A stretch of DNA of 64,000 nt from Cyanoderma ruficeps (GCA_008694505.1 VZDJ01000049.1:3687932-3751931); one strand, 5' to 3'. Counted from the first letter of the stretch, positions 37,494 through 51,374 are shown. Numbers and translations are program-made. Notes: a model not told the origin generated them from the sequence alone.

Positions 37494-40400
37494 AAAAAAC
37501 TTTCCAAAGGTTTTTCCATTAAAATCAGAATATATGTTTGGAGACATGAAGAGCCTGACTGACAAGTGTAGGAGGCACCACTCTCGCCTGTCCTGATTAT
37601 TACATTGCTAAAAAAAGATCACAACTACTACACAATCTGCCAAGTTATGCCTAATTATATTTACAAAGGTAACAACTTGGCCAGAGCATATGAAAAGAGC
37701 TGTGTCTCAGAATAAATAAATGTCTGCATCAGGACACCTGGCTGGGTGAGAGAAGGTAAGAAACACTTCAACTTTTTCAACGGGACTTTTGATCTGGGTG
37801 TCTCCACCAGCAAAATCTCAAGTGAGCTGTCAGGAGCACTCAAGATAAGAATTCCCTTCTGTATTACAAATATTTACTTCAACAAAGCTTTTTTTTTTTC
37901 TCCTCCCCCAAATTGCTGTGTTGCTCTAACAAATGTTCATTTCAACAAATCAATATATTTCCATAAAAACCGGTCTCCTGCAACACCCAATCATCTCTAT
38001 TTGCACTGTTAATTATATATTTCATTTTAACAGTCACAATTTGCAATTCAAATAATCCACAGGCCAAAAGGTATTTGCTGAAAAAAAAAAATGGTCAAAT
38101 AATTTTCAGCTATTAACATATTAGAGCTGTACAATCTGTTTGCAGACAATTTGCGAGGAGAAAGGAGGGCAAAGTTGTTCTAATAAATTATTAGTTGCAA
38201 ATTATTGAATCATTCCTAGTCCCTGCCGTAGGTAGGAATGAGTTTATTTAAATCAGAAAATATGAAAGTAGAGACAAGTTTCTCCTACGCAGTAACCTCA
38301 AACGGCTTTTTGTAGAGACGGCTTTTGAAATATCTCTACATAAAAATCCCAGTGCCAAGAGAATTCCCTGAGCCTTTGAAGGGTGTAAAGGTCAGATAAA
38401 ATGGATCAGGACAGAGATGAGCAACAGGGTTCTGCTGGTACTCTGGGAGAAGAGAAATCAGGAGCAATCTCAAAAGTGTTCAAGCCCAAAAAGACATCCA
38501 GGCTAGAATAAATCAGCACAGCTCCACTGCTTTCTAGCACTGTTGCAGGGTTCAGCACGAAGCTTTGGAAAATGTTAAGTACCAGGGAAACGATGTAACT
38601 AGTCCATCCTTGGGGGCTTTTTGGGGTACCTTTGGTTTTCGTGTTTTTGGCGCCGTGATGTCTTGGAAGCAGCCTCTCCCCCTGAATTCTGGTTTGGTTT
38701 GGAGACAAACCCATGAAACCTGCCAGTTTTTCATTCACAAACTGGGCAAGTTAAAGCTTAATAAAAGTGTAAATAAACCTGGGAAGTGCTGGTCAGGACA
38801 CGCCTCTGGAACTGAGCTTTCCCACTGCTTATACTTCCCACTCCACTCTGCATCACTCAGAGGATGGTAGCTGAATTTCTTCCAGCTGGAGGATGTGCCC
38901 TGGGCTTCACCTATTTCTCACAGTCCCAAAGGCTGTGACACCACAAGAGTGTGGCACTCACAAGACCAGGATTAACCACTTGAAATCCTTTTGCAGAGGC
39001 TTCTCAAGGAGGTTCTCCATCCTTAACCCCAACCAGCACCTCCACATCCACAACAACGGAGCATCGTTCCCGTGCCCTGTTTACACTGGAGGATGTGAAC
39101 CAGGCCCTTTTCCTGCCAAAGCAAAACAGGATCTTTGCACAACAGCTGTAAGATAAAAGTTTTCCCTGAATTTCAATTTACAATCATCTAACCCTGTATT
39201 TTCTGCCTAGGCAATAAAAGATAATAAGTTTTGTGATACCTGCCTCATGCCAGATTTTTAGATGATGTGTTATCGAATGAATCGAAATGCGGCTTACTGG
39301 GTTAACACCAGAAGTCACATTCTCACAAATTAGGCCCACTTAGATGATATTTCCCTCCCTAAACATCCCAATTCCCCCAAGAGAAAGCAACGCGATAAAG
39401 GTCAGGATGGAAATTGTGTTTCTGCTGTGTAATCTGCTTTGCAAATTTGCCTCAGTGGTCAAAATGCCCGGAAAACTCAATTACCGACTTGTTACGACAA
39501 CCGTCCATCAGCAGGCCCCGGCAGAGAGAGGTTATTTCTAAAATTAGCACCCTAATGCAAAAAGCATATTCTATCATTCCAGATGTGCAGCCTTTGCTTG
39601 ATGTTTATATTGTTAAATATTAATGGAAGCACCATCTATTATCTCAGGCAAATTATCAGGAACGTAATAGTCTGGTTAAATAGGTGCATTGTCAGTTGGG
39701 GCTGGAGGGGAGAAAAAAGCCTCTGTGTCTGTTTGAATGCCACGTTTCAATGTTGCATCTAATCAAAATAGTCATCAAATGTTAGTTTTAATCACTATTA
39801 TCATTTTTCCTTGAACTTCCATTTTTTATGCAAATCTTATTTTAGAGTTTAGTGTTCTATTGCCAGCGATAATTTCCAGGTAGCTTTTGAAAGAGAGGAC
39901 CCTGCTGAGAGTGTAATGGATCAGTAAATGATACCAGCTTTGCTTGTGGACAAAAACAATTCTGGTGGCTGCATTTACATTCTCGTTGGGTTGTACCTGC
40001 GGAATATAAATTGGCCTAATTCTAAATCATCCAAGGGAAAATGATGCAAAATGGATTTCAATTACACTATTTCTGTTTTACCAAAAAGCTTATCGCACTA
40101 TGGGGTGAAAAAATCAACCCCTCCATAAGATTTGTGTTCTGATGAAAGATGTAACAATGGAATTTTGCATTTAAAATTTCTCCAGTCAATTTCATTCTTT
40201 TCTTTCTTACTCCTACGCATCTTTTTATCACTTCCTTTCATGATAAAAAAAAAAAAAAAATTAAATGCCTTTTTCTGGAAGTCCTGCATTTTCTGCTTCA
40301 GTTACAAAGTTCTCTTTTTGCCAGACTTTCACAACCCTACTTTCATTTCCTAAGAGCATCTGCCAACCAAAGAGCTCCCCACCATCATCCTTAAGTCAGG

Positions 40401-41157
40401 CTTTGTCTTCTTGCAGCCAAACCAACCTTTGTAGGTTATTCTCTCTTTCAGACGTGGCCTGTCACTGCCTCATGCAGATTTTGCACTGCAGTACAGTTGC
40501 TTCTGTGAAACAATAATTTATGTGGCAGAAAATATAAGACAGGTTGCTCAAATAAGAAATAATACTGCAGTATAAACTCGGTGTCCCTGCTGTGCTCGTG
40601 TACTCCATGTCAGGAATTTCTGGAGGCCCGGTGCTCTATAAAGTTGGGTTTTAAACCCAACTTTCCTTTAGGAGAACTCCCAAGGAGCACCGGAAAGAAA
40701 AACAAATTCTTGCTGATGCGCAGAATTAAGAAAGCAATGAAGATAAGAGTTAATGACGGAGAGAAATCCACTGGTTTTGTATTAAAGGAGGACAAACTGC
40801 AATTAAAGGAAAGCCATGTAGCACCATGAGACAGAGGGGAGGCGAATGCAGGAGGTGGGATACGCGAGGGGGTGAGCAGAGGTCAGGGAACTACAATGGA
40901 GAGAGCTCAGAAAGAGTTTTGCAAACTCCAAGTCCCATTTCCAGGCAGTTCTCGTGGACTAAAAGCAGCCAAGCCAACAAAGGGGAGAACGGTGTGGGAG
41001 GCACTGGTAGCAGGAGTGGGAGGAAAGAAAAGCTGAGCCCTTTGAAGGGCTGGGAAGAGACATCCACAGCGTTATCATAAAAGCACTTTTCAAAGGCAGG
41101 GAGAGCTGAGCTGTGGATCTGAGTAGCAACTCCACACCCAGCCCAGCTCTGGCAGCC
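37494..41157. other. Intronic sequence around and beyond the inverted repeat
   Basis: It includes the right arm of the inverted pair. Otherwise it is AT-rich, with A-tracts at 38081-38090 and 40245-40261 and a G/A-rich patch at 40820-41060. No exon or known element. Confidence 0.5.
38528..38629 (-). repeat. Right arm of the unclassified inverted repeat pair
   Basis: This is the reverse-complement partner of 37391-37493, separated from it by about 1.03 kb. The abrupt loss of similarity past each arm suggests two insertions of one dispersed repeat, or a duplicated and inverted fragment. Confidence 0.8.
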
Positions 41158-41163
41158 CTGTGC

Positions 41164-41463
41164 TGACACTGTTTTACACCACAACAACACAGACTCTGAC
41201 TTCAGAAGGCTGAAAATGACTCCTTTATTTTTGGGATGTGTCTTCCTTACATACTATTCTACACAGACCAATTCGATTGGTGATAAAAAGACAAACCTCT
41301 TCAGTCACATTGGTCAGACCAGAGGGACAAGAAGAAGTCCCTCCTAAGAAAAGGAATGTAAACAAAGTTACAACTACAAAAATGTGTCTCTTGATTACAG
41401 AAAATTGACTGGGAAAAGAATTTCAGAAAACCGAAACACCTCAGGCATGAAACCAGGGCTACA
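41164..41463 (-). mobile_element. Solo LTR, family 1 copy C
   Basis: On the plus strand it reads from TGACACTG to GGGCTACA, the reverse complement of copy A. A perfect 6-bp duplication CTGTGC flanks it (41158-41163 and 41464-41469), giving a 300-bp solo LTR. It lies in the sense direction of CDH13 and keeps AATAAA (plus-strand TTTATT at 41224-41229); its TATA has decayed to a TATGTAAGG-like form. Confidence 0.87.
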
Positions 41464-41469
41464 CTGTGC

Positions 41470-44228
41470 CTCAGGGGCAGATTTCAGAACCACAGCCCTG
41501 TCCTGCTCCCCTCCTTCCTTGCCCTCAAGGTGAAGGATTTAGATTTTGATGGGGTGTGGAACGGTCTTTTAATGCTCCATGAAGAAGATAAGGTAAAAGA
41601 CAAGAGAAAATACAAGTTCTTTACATTCTTGTGTTGTATTAATTTACTTGCTTATTGGAAATCTCTAGTTTATGTCTAGCTATCATGAGGGTCTTTTAAA
41701 ATCTGAATTTTGAAAAGTTAAAGAAATGGTACTATATTATCAAAATATTATTCATTACTTCATATGCATCATCTAGAAGACAGAAACCCACTTTTGACCA
41801 GCATTAGAATACGTTATTTTCCATTTTAACACTACTCCATCATCTACCTGACCACCATTCGAAATCTATAACTGCAGTCTGGGTGCCCCAGCTCTGCCAA
41901 ATCCACGTCCAGCTGTTCTGGAGAGAGAAATGTGCAGTCCCTGCTGGCTGCTGAGTTCCTGAAGGGATCCACAATCCCTGAATTCCCAGCGTGGCCTTTG
42001 AGAACTGCAGCACACACAAATTCTACCCCCAGCCAGAGTGTTTGGATAAACAACTTGGCCACAAGCAGGGGAAGATCATTGGAAAGCATGAAAGAAACTG
42101 GGTGAAAATCCAGCCCCTCTTAGACACACGTAGACAAACGCAATTTTGCATTGCTGACAGCTCCTAAAGATCTGCAATTAAACCAAATAAATGACCGAGG
42201 CACCTTTTCAATTTTTTTCGGATTGGCATTCCCTGTGTCTGGAATGAGCCCCCGTGAAGGCTGAAATTTGCATTTCGGTGTGTCCTCCAACAGGACCTTT
42301 GATACTGACCTCAAGCAGCCCAAGATCTAATTCCTGCCATTTCTGCAGGTCGCAGGTCGTGTGACATTCTGGAATGCCCTGCCACCTCTACTGAGGCCAA
42401 GGAACTTTTATTCACGTAATTAATTCATTTGCACAAACGTCTCGCTGAAACCAACACCGAGCCGCGGGATCAGGTTCATGTGCTGGAACTGCTCCAAAAC
42501 ACTTCTGCAAAATGGGAGCCAGAGCAGGCCCAGCAACCGTAGATCTAACGGGATTTAAATGGAATTAATATTCAATACTGAAAATTATGGTGTGTAATCA
42601 TAATGACAATTCAAGCTTAACAAGAGCGGCGCAGTAATGAATGAATTAAAAGCAATACGCTTTCTCGCTCTCAATAGAAGTGTTTGAAACTATGTTTTAA
42701 TACAAATCCACTGTTTGAACTGAGATTAACAAATATTAGTCTCGTTATAAATTTTAATATTATTTGCGCAAACTTTATTGAGAGAGAAAGAAAAGGAAGA
42801 AAGAAATTTCCATTTCACAAGAAAACTGGAAAATTGAATTCTCTTAAAAGCCTATCTGAAAAGTCACTTTAAGTTAAACAGATTTCCAGAGGCAGGAAGT
42901 GCTGAGTTAACACTACAACAAATTGGAAGGGAGGCTACAAGTGAAACAATTAGCTTAATAAGCAGATGGAGGAGATGCTTCTAAAATTACTGCCTTTGTC
43001 AAATGTTCAGCATCTTAAGCCTGGTAAGATGCTGTTTATCAAAGCAGGAATGCAATTGCTGGTGAAAATGTGAAATAGAATTGATATTATTAGAGAGGCA
43101 ATATTTTAGAGCAGTGTACAACTGAAAGTAAAGCAGAATAAAAAGAAATCAGCACCTAGGTTTTTTCCTCTGGGATTCGAAGGCTGGCAACAGATAATCA
43201 AGGAAGAATTCACTTATATTCCAGTGTTATCCCTCTCCCCAAGCTTTGTCTTCTCTGTATCTACCCTTGTTTCAAAAATATTATTTGCCTAAAAACGTGG
43301 GGTTTTTCTCATGAAGGAAGATCTACAAAAAACTGTCAAAATATGATGAGTTTGGACTCCACTGATTTCCTTGGACCTGATGTTTTGACTTGGGTCTAGG
43401 CCAGGGTAGGTAAAACGGATTTATAATATCCATGGAATTTATCAGACACATTATTTTTCCCCGAGTGATTCCAATTCCAGGTGGTGAAGAACAGCATCAA
43501 ACAGCATCCATTTGGGAGGTCATTCAGCTCATTCATCATCTTGAGTATTCCACTGAACCCTCCCTACACAGAGATAACCAACACCTCGTTATTTGGGCCG
43601 TTATGGAAATCTTCCCTTACAACACACTTAGGAAAGGAGCACTTTAAAGGAAAATGTCACAGCACCAGGGAAGGAAAATATGCAGCTTTTAAAGTACCTC
43701 CAAACAGTGGCAAATTACAAAGCATTCTGTGATTATTCCTGGCAGATTGAAGGATTATGTTGAATTTAATCAATATTTTTCAGACATGGTTCCACAGAAC
43801 CCAAGCCTTTTAACCAGAATTTTATAAAAATGAGACATTCCTCCATCAATATTGAGCCCGGACAATTGATCCCTCTGCTGGACAGAACATAATGTCTCCA
43901 AAGCCAGCCCTACATTAAAAAAGCATCACAACCTGCCCCTAAAGTTTATTTACAGATGCTCTGTTTACCAAAGGTCAACATGCTTGTTCCTGACAGCATC
44001 CAGAACCTCTCCCTGCAGGGATCAAAGCAAATATTATGGGATCTTTGACTGGCATGGAACTGCTGGAACTTTTTTCAGCAATTCCCAAAATGACTGGCTA
44101 ATAACAAAGGCATCTCTGAATATAATTCCGTCTTCAAAAGGACCTGTTGGAATGTGCAGAGGGGACTGGGCCAGGAGGGCTTCAGTTCCACTTGCAAGGA
44201 TGAACCCAACAGGTGCCCACCGTGTACG
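41470..44228. other. Intronic sequence with no recognised element
   Basis: AT-rich DNA without recognisable repeats; only short open frames are present. Confidence 0.5.
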
Positions 44229-44727
44229 TGCTGTTGGTATCCAGTGACTTGGGAATTCACAAGCTGCTCTTCCATTTGATGCCTTAAATTTTAGTTTTCA
44301 TGTTTTTCAGGTTCTGTGCTGCCCAGGGGTGCAGCTCTGAGCTCACAGTCAGTGTCACTCAGCTCTGCACACAGCAGGGACACAAAACAAATCCTTTTCC
44401 TGCTGCACACCAAGGACAACTTTCAGCCCCAAAAGCACAAACAAGGGTGGGCTGGAGGGAGGAACAAGAAGGATGGGACCTCACAGCCTGCAGCTGGAAT
44501 TGGACAATTAAACCCCAAGATGCAAATGGACCAAAACTTATAAAAGTGTGAGACCTCGTGACTGTTTGTCCATTTTGTGACCATTTTGGGCCCACCTTGG
44601 GTGTAGCCCTGGCCAGGCTCTTGTCCTGCCCAAGGTGACCCTAAAGGCCTTTCAATAAATCTCTGCTTTATTCTCTGTCTCTGTCCAGTCTCTGTTCCAG
44701 CTCAGCCTTCCCAAGGCACCAACAGCA
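44229..44727 (+). mobile_element. LTR-like element with long inverted ends
   Basis: The ends are perfect 10-bp inverted repeats (TGCTGTTGGT and ACCAACAGCA), extending to 12 of 13 when flanking bases are counted. In between, TATAAAA (44539-44545) and AATAAA (44654-44659) followed by a T/C-rich tail are arranged as in a plus-strand LTR. No matching target duplication was seen outside the ends. Identity as a solo LTR is an inference; a terminal-inverted-repeat element is the alternative. Confidence 0.5.
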
Positions 44728-47700
44728 TGTGTCCTGCTTGTTTCTGCTGGCGTGGCTTCTGTGTTTCAGTGGTTCTCTTGTTTGAATATTTTAATTCTCA
44801 CTCAGTGTTTCAGTGAAATCAAGAGTTTAATTACCTCGGGAGGCAGTGGGGGTGGCAGGGTTTCACATGAGGTCAGCCTGTCACTGCGGATCTCTAACTG
44901 GAACATTTGCCTGACAATTTTAAAGGCAATGAGCTTTCTAATCACATATTTGCATTTCTAGCTTGGTTTGTGCGTATCTTTGCCTATTAGGGGTTCTGAG
45001 GAAACAGCATTCACATGTTTATTTTCCTGAGACTAGCTTTAAAAGCCCTCTCAGCCTCCAGGAAGTTTGTTTCTACCATTTAATTGCTATTTTGTGTTTG
45101 GTGCAACAGGGCTCTCTGATGCTCACCCAAAGCTGGAGGCACAACTGTTCAGATGCAGTTTTTACCTGGAGAACAGCTGAGCTTCCCTTGGGAAAACAAT
45201 AAGAAAAATAAAATCAAAATCCATAAACCGCTTGCCCTAAATTTCTCGATGGCCAAGCAACACACGGCTCTTCCCTGGAGAGGCAATAAAAATATTCTAA
45301 TATTAAAGAGATCATCACACACACTTAGGAAATAATCTGTGTGTCTTCAACCTTTGAAGGCCTGAGGAAAGACCTCTGTTATTCATGCTGTTGTAAGCTC
45401 TGTGTACCTTCCAATTCTTTATGGAGAAAGCTTAATGGCCGTGGATTATTTGCCTCATTGGTTATGGTGCTTGGAAATAAAACAATGGGAAATATTCATT
45501 ATAATGCTCCCTTGTATCGAACTTCCACTTGGCTGAAGTATTAAAACAAGCTGCAAGGAAAATTAAACCTCAGGGAAAAAAAAAAACAAACCAAAAAACT
45601 GGCAGGTTTATTTATGGATGTGAGAGACAAACTAACAGCTGTATTGCTCCTGGTTTGGCGTGGTTAAACTGTCAGAGCTCTCTGCTCTGGGCTTACTCTG
45701 TCTATCCAACAGGTTTTTGTTCTCTCCTATTACTAAGAACAGGAACTGGGGCCATGTGGGTGGTGAGATGACAAAAAAAAAACCCCAAAAAAACAACCCA
45801 GCAACAACCATTAAGCCGTCAAATGACTGGAAACAATAAGAAAAATAAAAAGAAATTCATTGTCATATTGAATATTTCAATGAGAATCATTTGTGTTGTC
45901 AAATTTGAAGGTCTCAATAATTAGAAAATCCAAACCAGACTGACTAAAGAGTAATCTGAGAAAAAGATATTAATGGAATAAAGCTTTTGGCTAAGGCCTA
46001 CTGAAGCAAAAATTTATCTATAATATCTTCATCAATTATTATGGATTATGGCAGATCCTTTTTGAGAAACTTCTGCAATGTATTTTTACCAAGCCATTAT
46101 CAAAATGTCATCTCAAATGGTACAGAAATATTCATTTCTATTATTTTATTGTGGCTAAAGATCAGAGATTTATCAGTTGATTATAGTTTGCTCTGTGGAA
46201 TCAATAACATCAAACAGGCAGAGTGATCCCTACGAGCTTTAAATTATGCTTAGCTGAAAAGTTAAATATAGGCTTTAAATGAATGCATGTGAAAAGTGTA
46301 CACTGGATATCGCTGGATATTGACAATTTATTAGCTGAATATTCACTAATTGCCTTTTTTGACAAGCTAATGGCCATTGCTTTCTGCTGTCAATAAGCTG
46401 TGGCTGTAATCCCAAAATGCTGCTGTAGGTCAACACTGAACTAAATCCACATCACTCAGTAAAAGTGGCAAATTACTCTGCAGAAACTGGAATTCCTTAA
46501 GCCCTGGTGAGTGCATTTGATGACTGTCTCATTAATAACAGAGCAAAAAACGCTTCAGGGATTTATGGTGGCAAGAACCGATGATTAAATCCTTTTTTAG
46601 ATTTAAGGGTGGCATGAAAGTGCCATCTGAGATCCAGGAAGAGCGATAGGGATTTCGTCTTGCTTGCTTCTTCCTGAAGATAAGGTGACTTCTTTCCCAG
46701 CACTTTTACATTTCATCTCTAAAGTGAATTAATATTTTTAAAGGCCAAGCTTGTGGTTTCATTTTTCACTTTGACAGGTTCTGAAATGCAGATAGATTTG
46801 ATATCATATGGAATACTTCTCTTGTTTTAGTTTAGTCATCTTTTGTTCTAATGCCACAGAACAAGCCACTGACTTTTCAAATGACCCTGTAAAAACACAA
46901 GATCAGAAAACAAAGCTGTTCCTGTCCAGCTGGGAAATCACCTTCTCATCTTGAGGAAGCTGCTTTTTGTTCTTATTTTTTTTTTCCCTTTTCCAGCAGT
47001 TTCTTTTTAATCTATCCTAGCAAGGGGTTGAACAACAAAGGATCTCTTTGAAGAATCCTGTTGAGATTTATAATAGTGAAAACCCTCAGCACTGAAGCTC
47101 GAAGGTGACACGACAACAAACTGCTTGTCTCACCTGTGCCCTTTCATTTTCCTACTTGGTAATTACTTTGGAGGGGTTTGCAATGCTAAAAGGAAACAGC
47201 AAACACTGAGATGTAAATAATTACAATATGTAAATAGAGATGCCTGTGGAGAAAGCTGTGAGTGAAGAGAGGGAACCCACAGACTGTAGGAATAACCAAC
47301 GTCCTCATGTACATCAGGCCACAGGAGATGGCAAACACTCCCTAGAGAACAGATTTGCTGTTTTGAGGAGAATATTGTTTTATTTGCCAGGGAAAAAAGA
47401 TACCTTCCTTTCACTTTTGGGAAAGAACTGGCACTTTCAGAGACGGTTTTGCCTCCCAACTGCCTGGATCACCCTGGTGTGCCCAGGGGAAGAACCAATC
47501 AAATCCAATGTTTTGAGGTATTGAACTTCCACTCGTTTTCGTAGAGCTGCAGGTAAAGTCTCTCTTACAAAAAAAAAATGAAAAATTTGTTTACTAGAAG
47601 CTCATCTATGTAATGCATGCAGAAGTGCAAAGGAGGTGTCAGCAGGGTTTATCTAACACATGCATGACAGCACTAGCATGAGTGTGCTGACTATGCAGAA

Positions 47701-49068
47701 GATACAATTTCTTGGTCTAGAAACTTGCTCTAAGTGCTGCAATTTTGATTTTAAATTAGCTATTAAATTATAATATGTGGTTTACTAAACACTAATTAAA
47801 CTCTAATTTTTATTAATGCTGCGAATATTAATCCATCCCAGGTTCATTTGTTTTATATAATTCTTATAAAGCAATGCATCGCTGCTCTTCTGAAATATTT
47901 TTATTTTGTGTAGCATTTCCTCCAAGAGGGACTGGAAAAGGTCCCTGTATGCATCCAACAGTTCTCAGTGTGATTTATTTTTGAGAAACTAACACCATAT
48001 GGGCTCTCACAGCATCCACTGTAATGGCATTGGGCACTGGCTTATTTTCCTGCGCTGTTTTGTAGACTCTGAGGACATGAGGTGAATGCAAAACCTGCCT
48101 GGAAGGTATCAAAGTGATGGAGTATTAGTCAGGAGAAGAGAAAACTCCTCCAAAGTGATGATTGACTGGGGATGTGTTTTCCTGCAGACATTTTACGTTG
48201 TATAATGAAGAGGTAATACGAGCATACATTATTCTGTGTCTTCATTAGAAATTTAAACAAGCTGTAAGAGCACCGAGGAGAGACCCCAACGTGCACAGCA
48301 GAGCTCAGGGGGTGATTTATTATCATCCTAAACAGAGGCAGGATTGGACTTGACGCCGCAAACTTTGATTCACCTGCATCAAGACAACTGCATGTCACTA
48401 ATTCCAGCACGAAGGAACGCCCAGAATACAAATTAGTGTTGGAACAGTGTTTACCAACTGCTTCAGTTGGTTCTAAAACAACAGGCGAGTCATGACAAGA
48501 TGGAAATTAATTTTCAAAAATTTAATAAAAAAAAATTCCGGCCAGTATTTGATGTATCAATTGCAAAGTCATTCAGTTGCGTTGTACAGCTAAAAGGCTA
48601 AAAGTTTTTCTTACTTGATTAACCAGAAAACACAAATCAGATGGTACAAGACACAACACTGAAAAATTTATGTAGCAGGAGAAAAATGAAGCACGGAGTA
48701 TTTAAATGTTTCCCCAGGTCACAGAGCAAATTTGTGTCAGCAAATGATTCTAGAATCCTCACTCCCAAGACAAAGCTGTAATTGCAAATCTGTGCATCTT
48801 GGAACAGAGTCTGATTCCTAATACAAAACAGCTTTTGATTCAGCAAAGACATTCAGTCCTTTGCCCTGCCCTGTGCAGGGAATAAACTGAGGCACGGACA
48901 GATTTCTGTTTGGGCATGGGGGGATGAGAAAGAAAAGAGCTTTTCAGAGAAATGTCATGTATTTACTCCAGCGAGCACACAGCCCAAACACCGACCTGAA
49001 ATCCCTTTCAGCCACGGGCACATTTTCAGCTGCTGGTGAAGCTGGGAACAGAGAGCTGCAAACCCAGG
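44728..49068. other. Intronic sequence with no recognised element
   Basis: AT-rich and without visible mobile elements for more than 4 kb, the longest such stretch in the upstream intron. Runs of A occur at 45579-45588 and 47571-47579. Confidence 0.5.
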
Positions 49069-49091
49069 CAGGACAGGCAGGGCTCAGCAGG

Positions 49092-49343
49092 CAGCACAGG
49101 CTGGATTCACTCAGTGGCCAGCACAGGCAGGATTCAGTGGGCAGCACAGGCAGGATTCACTCAGTGGGCAGCACAGGCAGGATTCCATGGGCAGCACAGG
49201 CAGGATTCCATGGGCAGAACAGGCAGGATTCACTCAGTGGGCAGCACAGGCAGGGCTCAGTGGGCAGCACAGGCAGGATTCCATGGGCAGCACAGGCAGG
49301 ATTCCGTGGGCAGCACAGGCAGGATTCCGTGGGCAGCACAGGG
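49092..49343. repeat. 23/27-bp minisatellite, about 10 units
   Basis: The basic 23-bp unit is CAGCACAGGCAGGATTCCAT plus GGG. A 27-bp form carries CACTCAGT in place of CCAT and appears three times; shorter variants are mixed in. A degenerate start precedes it at 49069-49091. The unit lengths are not multiples of three, so the open frame through it (49036-49497) is not evidence of a gene. Confidence 0.93.
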
Positions 49344-49694
49344 ATCACACAGCTGGGCAGGGACAGCCACTGCCATCAAGGTAGAGCAGAGCCTTTTTTG
49401 GGTTTCCATTTTATCCTTCTTTCAGAGCCCTTGTGCAATGAGGGGCTCTTTGGCTTGGATTAGTGACAGTGATCTCATCCCTCAGCACTGGCAATAAATG
49501 AGCAGGCAGTTCCCAATAGTGAAGAATTTCTGACTGAAACTGGTGGAATAGTCTGTGCTGACTTTTGTGGCAGCTCAGATGCTGCTCGCCCAGTTCGTGC
49601 AGAGCTGAGTGCTTTGGTTTGCATCTGGTCTTAAAGTTCTTACTCTTTGATTCTGTCAACCACCACTAAATAATCAGTAACAGGCACCCTGATT

Positions 49695-49850
49695 TCACAG
49701 AATGGTTTGGGCTGGAAGGGATCCTAAAGATCAGCAATTTCCAACTCCTCTGCTGTGGGCAAGGAACCTTCCACTAGACCAGGCTGCTCCAAGAACCTGG
49801 CCTTGAGCACTTCCACAGCTTCTATGGGGAATAAAGTTTTTCCTCCCTTT
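49695..49850 (-). mobile_element. CR1 LINE 3' fragment (reverse orientation)
   Basis: TTCACAGAATGGTTTGGGCT and GGAACCTTCCACTAGACCAG are reverse-complement CR1 3' sequence. The fragment is short and internally deleted, about 155 bp. Confidence 0.82.
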
Positions 49851-51366
49851 TCCTCTTGGGAGGAAAAAATCTCACATTTGTACACAAGTCAAGCCTTAAG
49901 AATTAAATAGGTTCACAAAATATAATGAAATGTAAGTGAAAATATCAAACTAGATGCTTTATGTTTTAAAAATGGTATTTCCTTTCACATTGGTGTGTCT
50001 GAATTTCAAAACCCTGAATTTAAATCTCCTTCTCATATTTTCTTGCCTTCTACCCAAGCTCAGTAATATCTGTCATGTCTTCTCTGATAAAAAATGCCTC
50101 TGATTTAATTTCTCTTAATTTATTCACTTTTTTAAAGGGCACAATAAGCAATAACGGCCATTGAAAGACCAAAACTGAGGATAATGAAAAATCCAGTCAC
50201 CAGCAGCACTAACTGCAGTCCATTATTAACCTAATGATGTGAGACTGTTTAAATATGATAAAGCTCTTGTTAGGAGTCAAAGCTAAGACTAAATAAATAT
50301 AAAGCCTGCCTCATTTAGATCATTTGCTCTGTCGTTTCATTTAAGTTAAGTGAGAAATAAATTAAATATTTTATGATCCGTGCTGTCAGGAATTCCGTAA
50401 CGTTCCAGATAACCATGCCCTCCTCACTCTGCAAACACAAATCTGAAGCTGCACTCATCAGACGAGTCCATATTATATTTATTATTAGGGGCAAAGGGAT
50501 AAGTTCAGTTTCAGTAACACAGGGGAAACATCTTGGTCGACAGCACAGCACAGGCAGCCAGAATGATGAATTTTTTACGTACCACATACAAACACTTTGC
50601 AGAAGAACTGAGCATCAACCTGGCCCTGAACTGCTCTGGCTTGTGCAGCCTCCGAGGCAGAACCTCACCCTGAGTATTGATCCTGGGCTGGATATTGCTC
50701 CTGTCTCTGCTGTTGCTATTTTCGGAGAGAAGTGTTTTTCTGCTCTGAGATCCACTGATGGCTCTGATTCCCCAACCCACCCCAGGGCACATCCAGCAGC
50801 AGCAAACCCAGCAGGACCAGTGATGCCAGAGTGGAAAAGGGAGCAGGGGGAGCAAAGGGGTGTTGCTTGGTGTCCTGTCAGGACCAGAGCCCTGTTGGAC
50901 TGTCAGCACGGCCAATTAATGCCACCTCACCCATGTGCTGAGGCACTTCACTGATTCCAGCCCCAGCAGCAACCAGCAACCTCCTGAATGATGCTGCACC
51001 TCAATCCCCACTCCTCCTCAGCTGGCTTTTTGGCCAGAATGTTGTCATCCACTCACAGAATTCTACCCTTTTTTTCTTTTAATTTATTCTCCGTCTTGTC
51101 TTTCTAAATATATTTGAGCCATGAGGCTTTACAACAGGTAACTGAACACGTTGTATTTAAATGGACAAAAACGTGCTCAAGAAAAATCAAAGCAGCACAG
51201 CTAAAAACTTCTCCACCTCCCTCTACAAGCACAGGGTTCCTCTCCCAGGTGTGTTGGGCAATGCAGGTTTGTCTCAGGCTGTCCTGACTCATTAACTTGC
51301 CACCAAAAGTAAATTTCAGGGTATTATTGCCACCATTTATCTCACACAACTCCCACTCTGCCCCTG
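49851..51366. other. Intronic sequence with no recognised element
   Basis: Left half AT-rich, right half (50520-51060) G/C-richer. A 193-codon plus frame at 50373-50954 spans both and has no recognisable domain. Confidence 0.5.
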
Positions 51367-51374
51367 CTGGGTAC

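Noticed and set aside
49036..49497. 153- and 179-codon frames of repeated AQAGF/QHRQDS motifs
   Set aside because: They are translations of the 23/27-bp minisatellite, whose unit lengths are not multiples of three.
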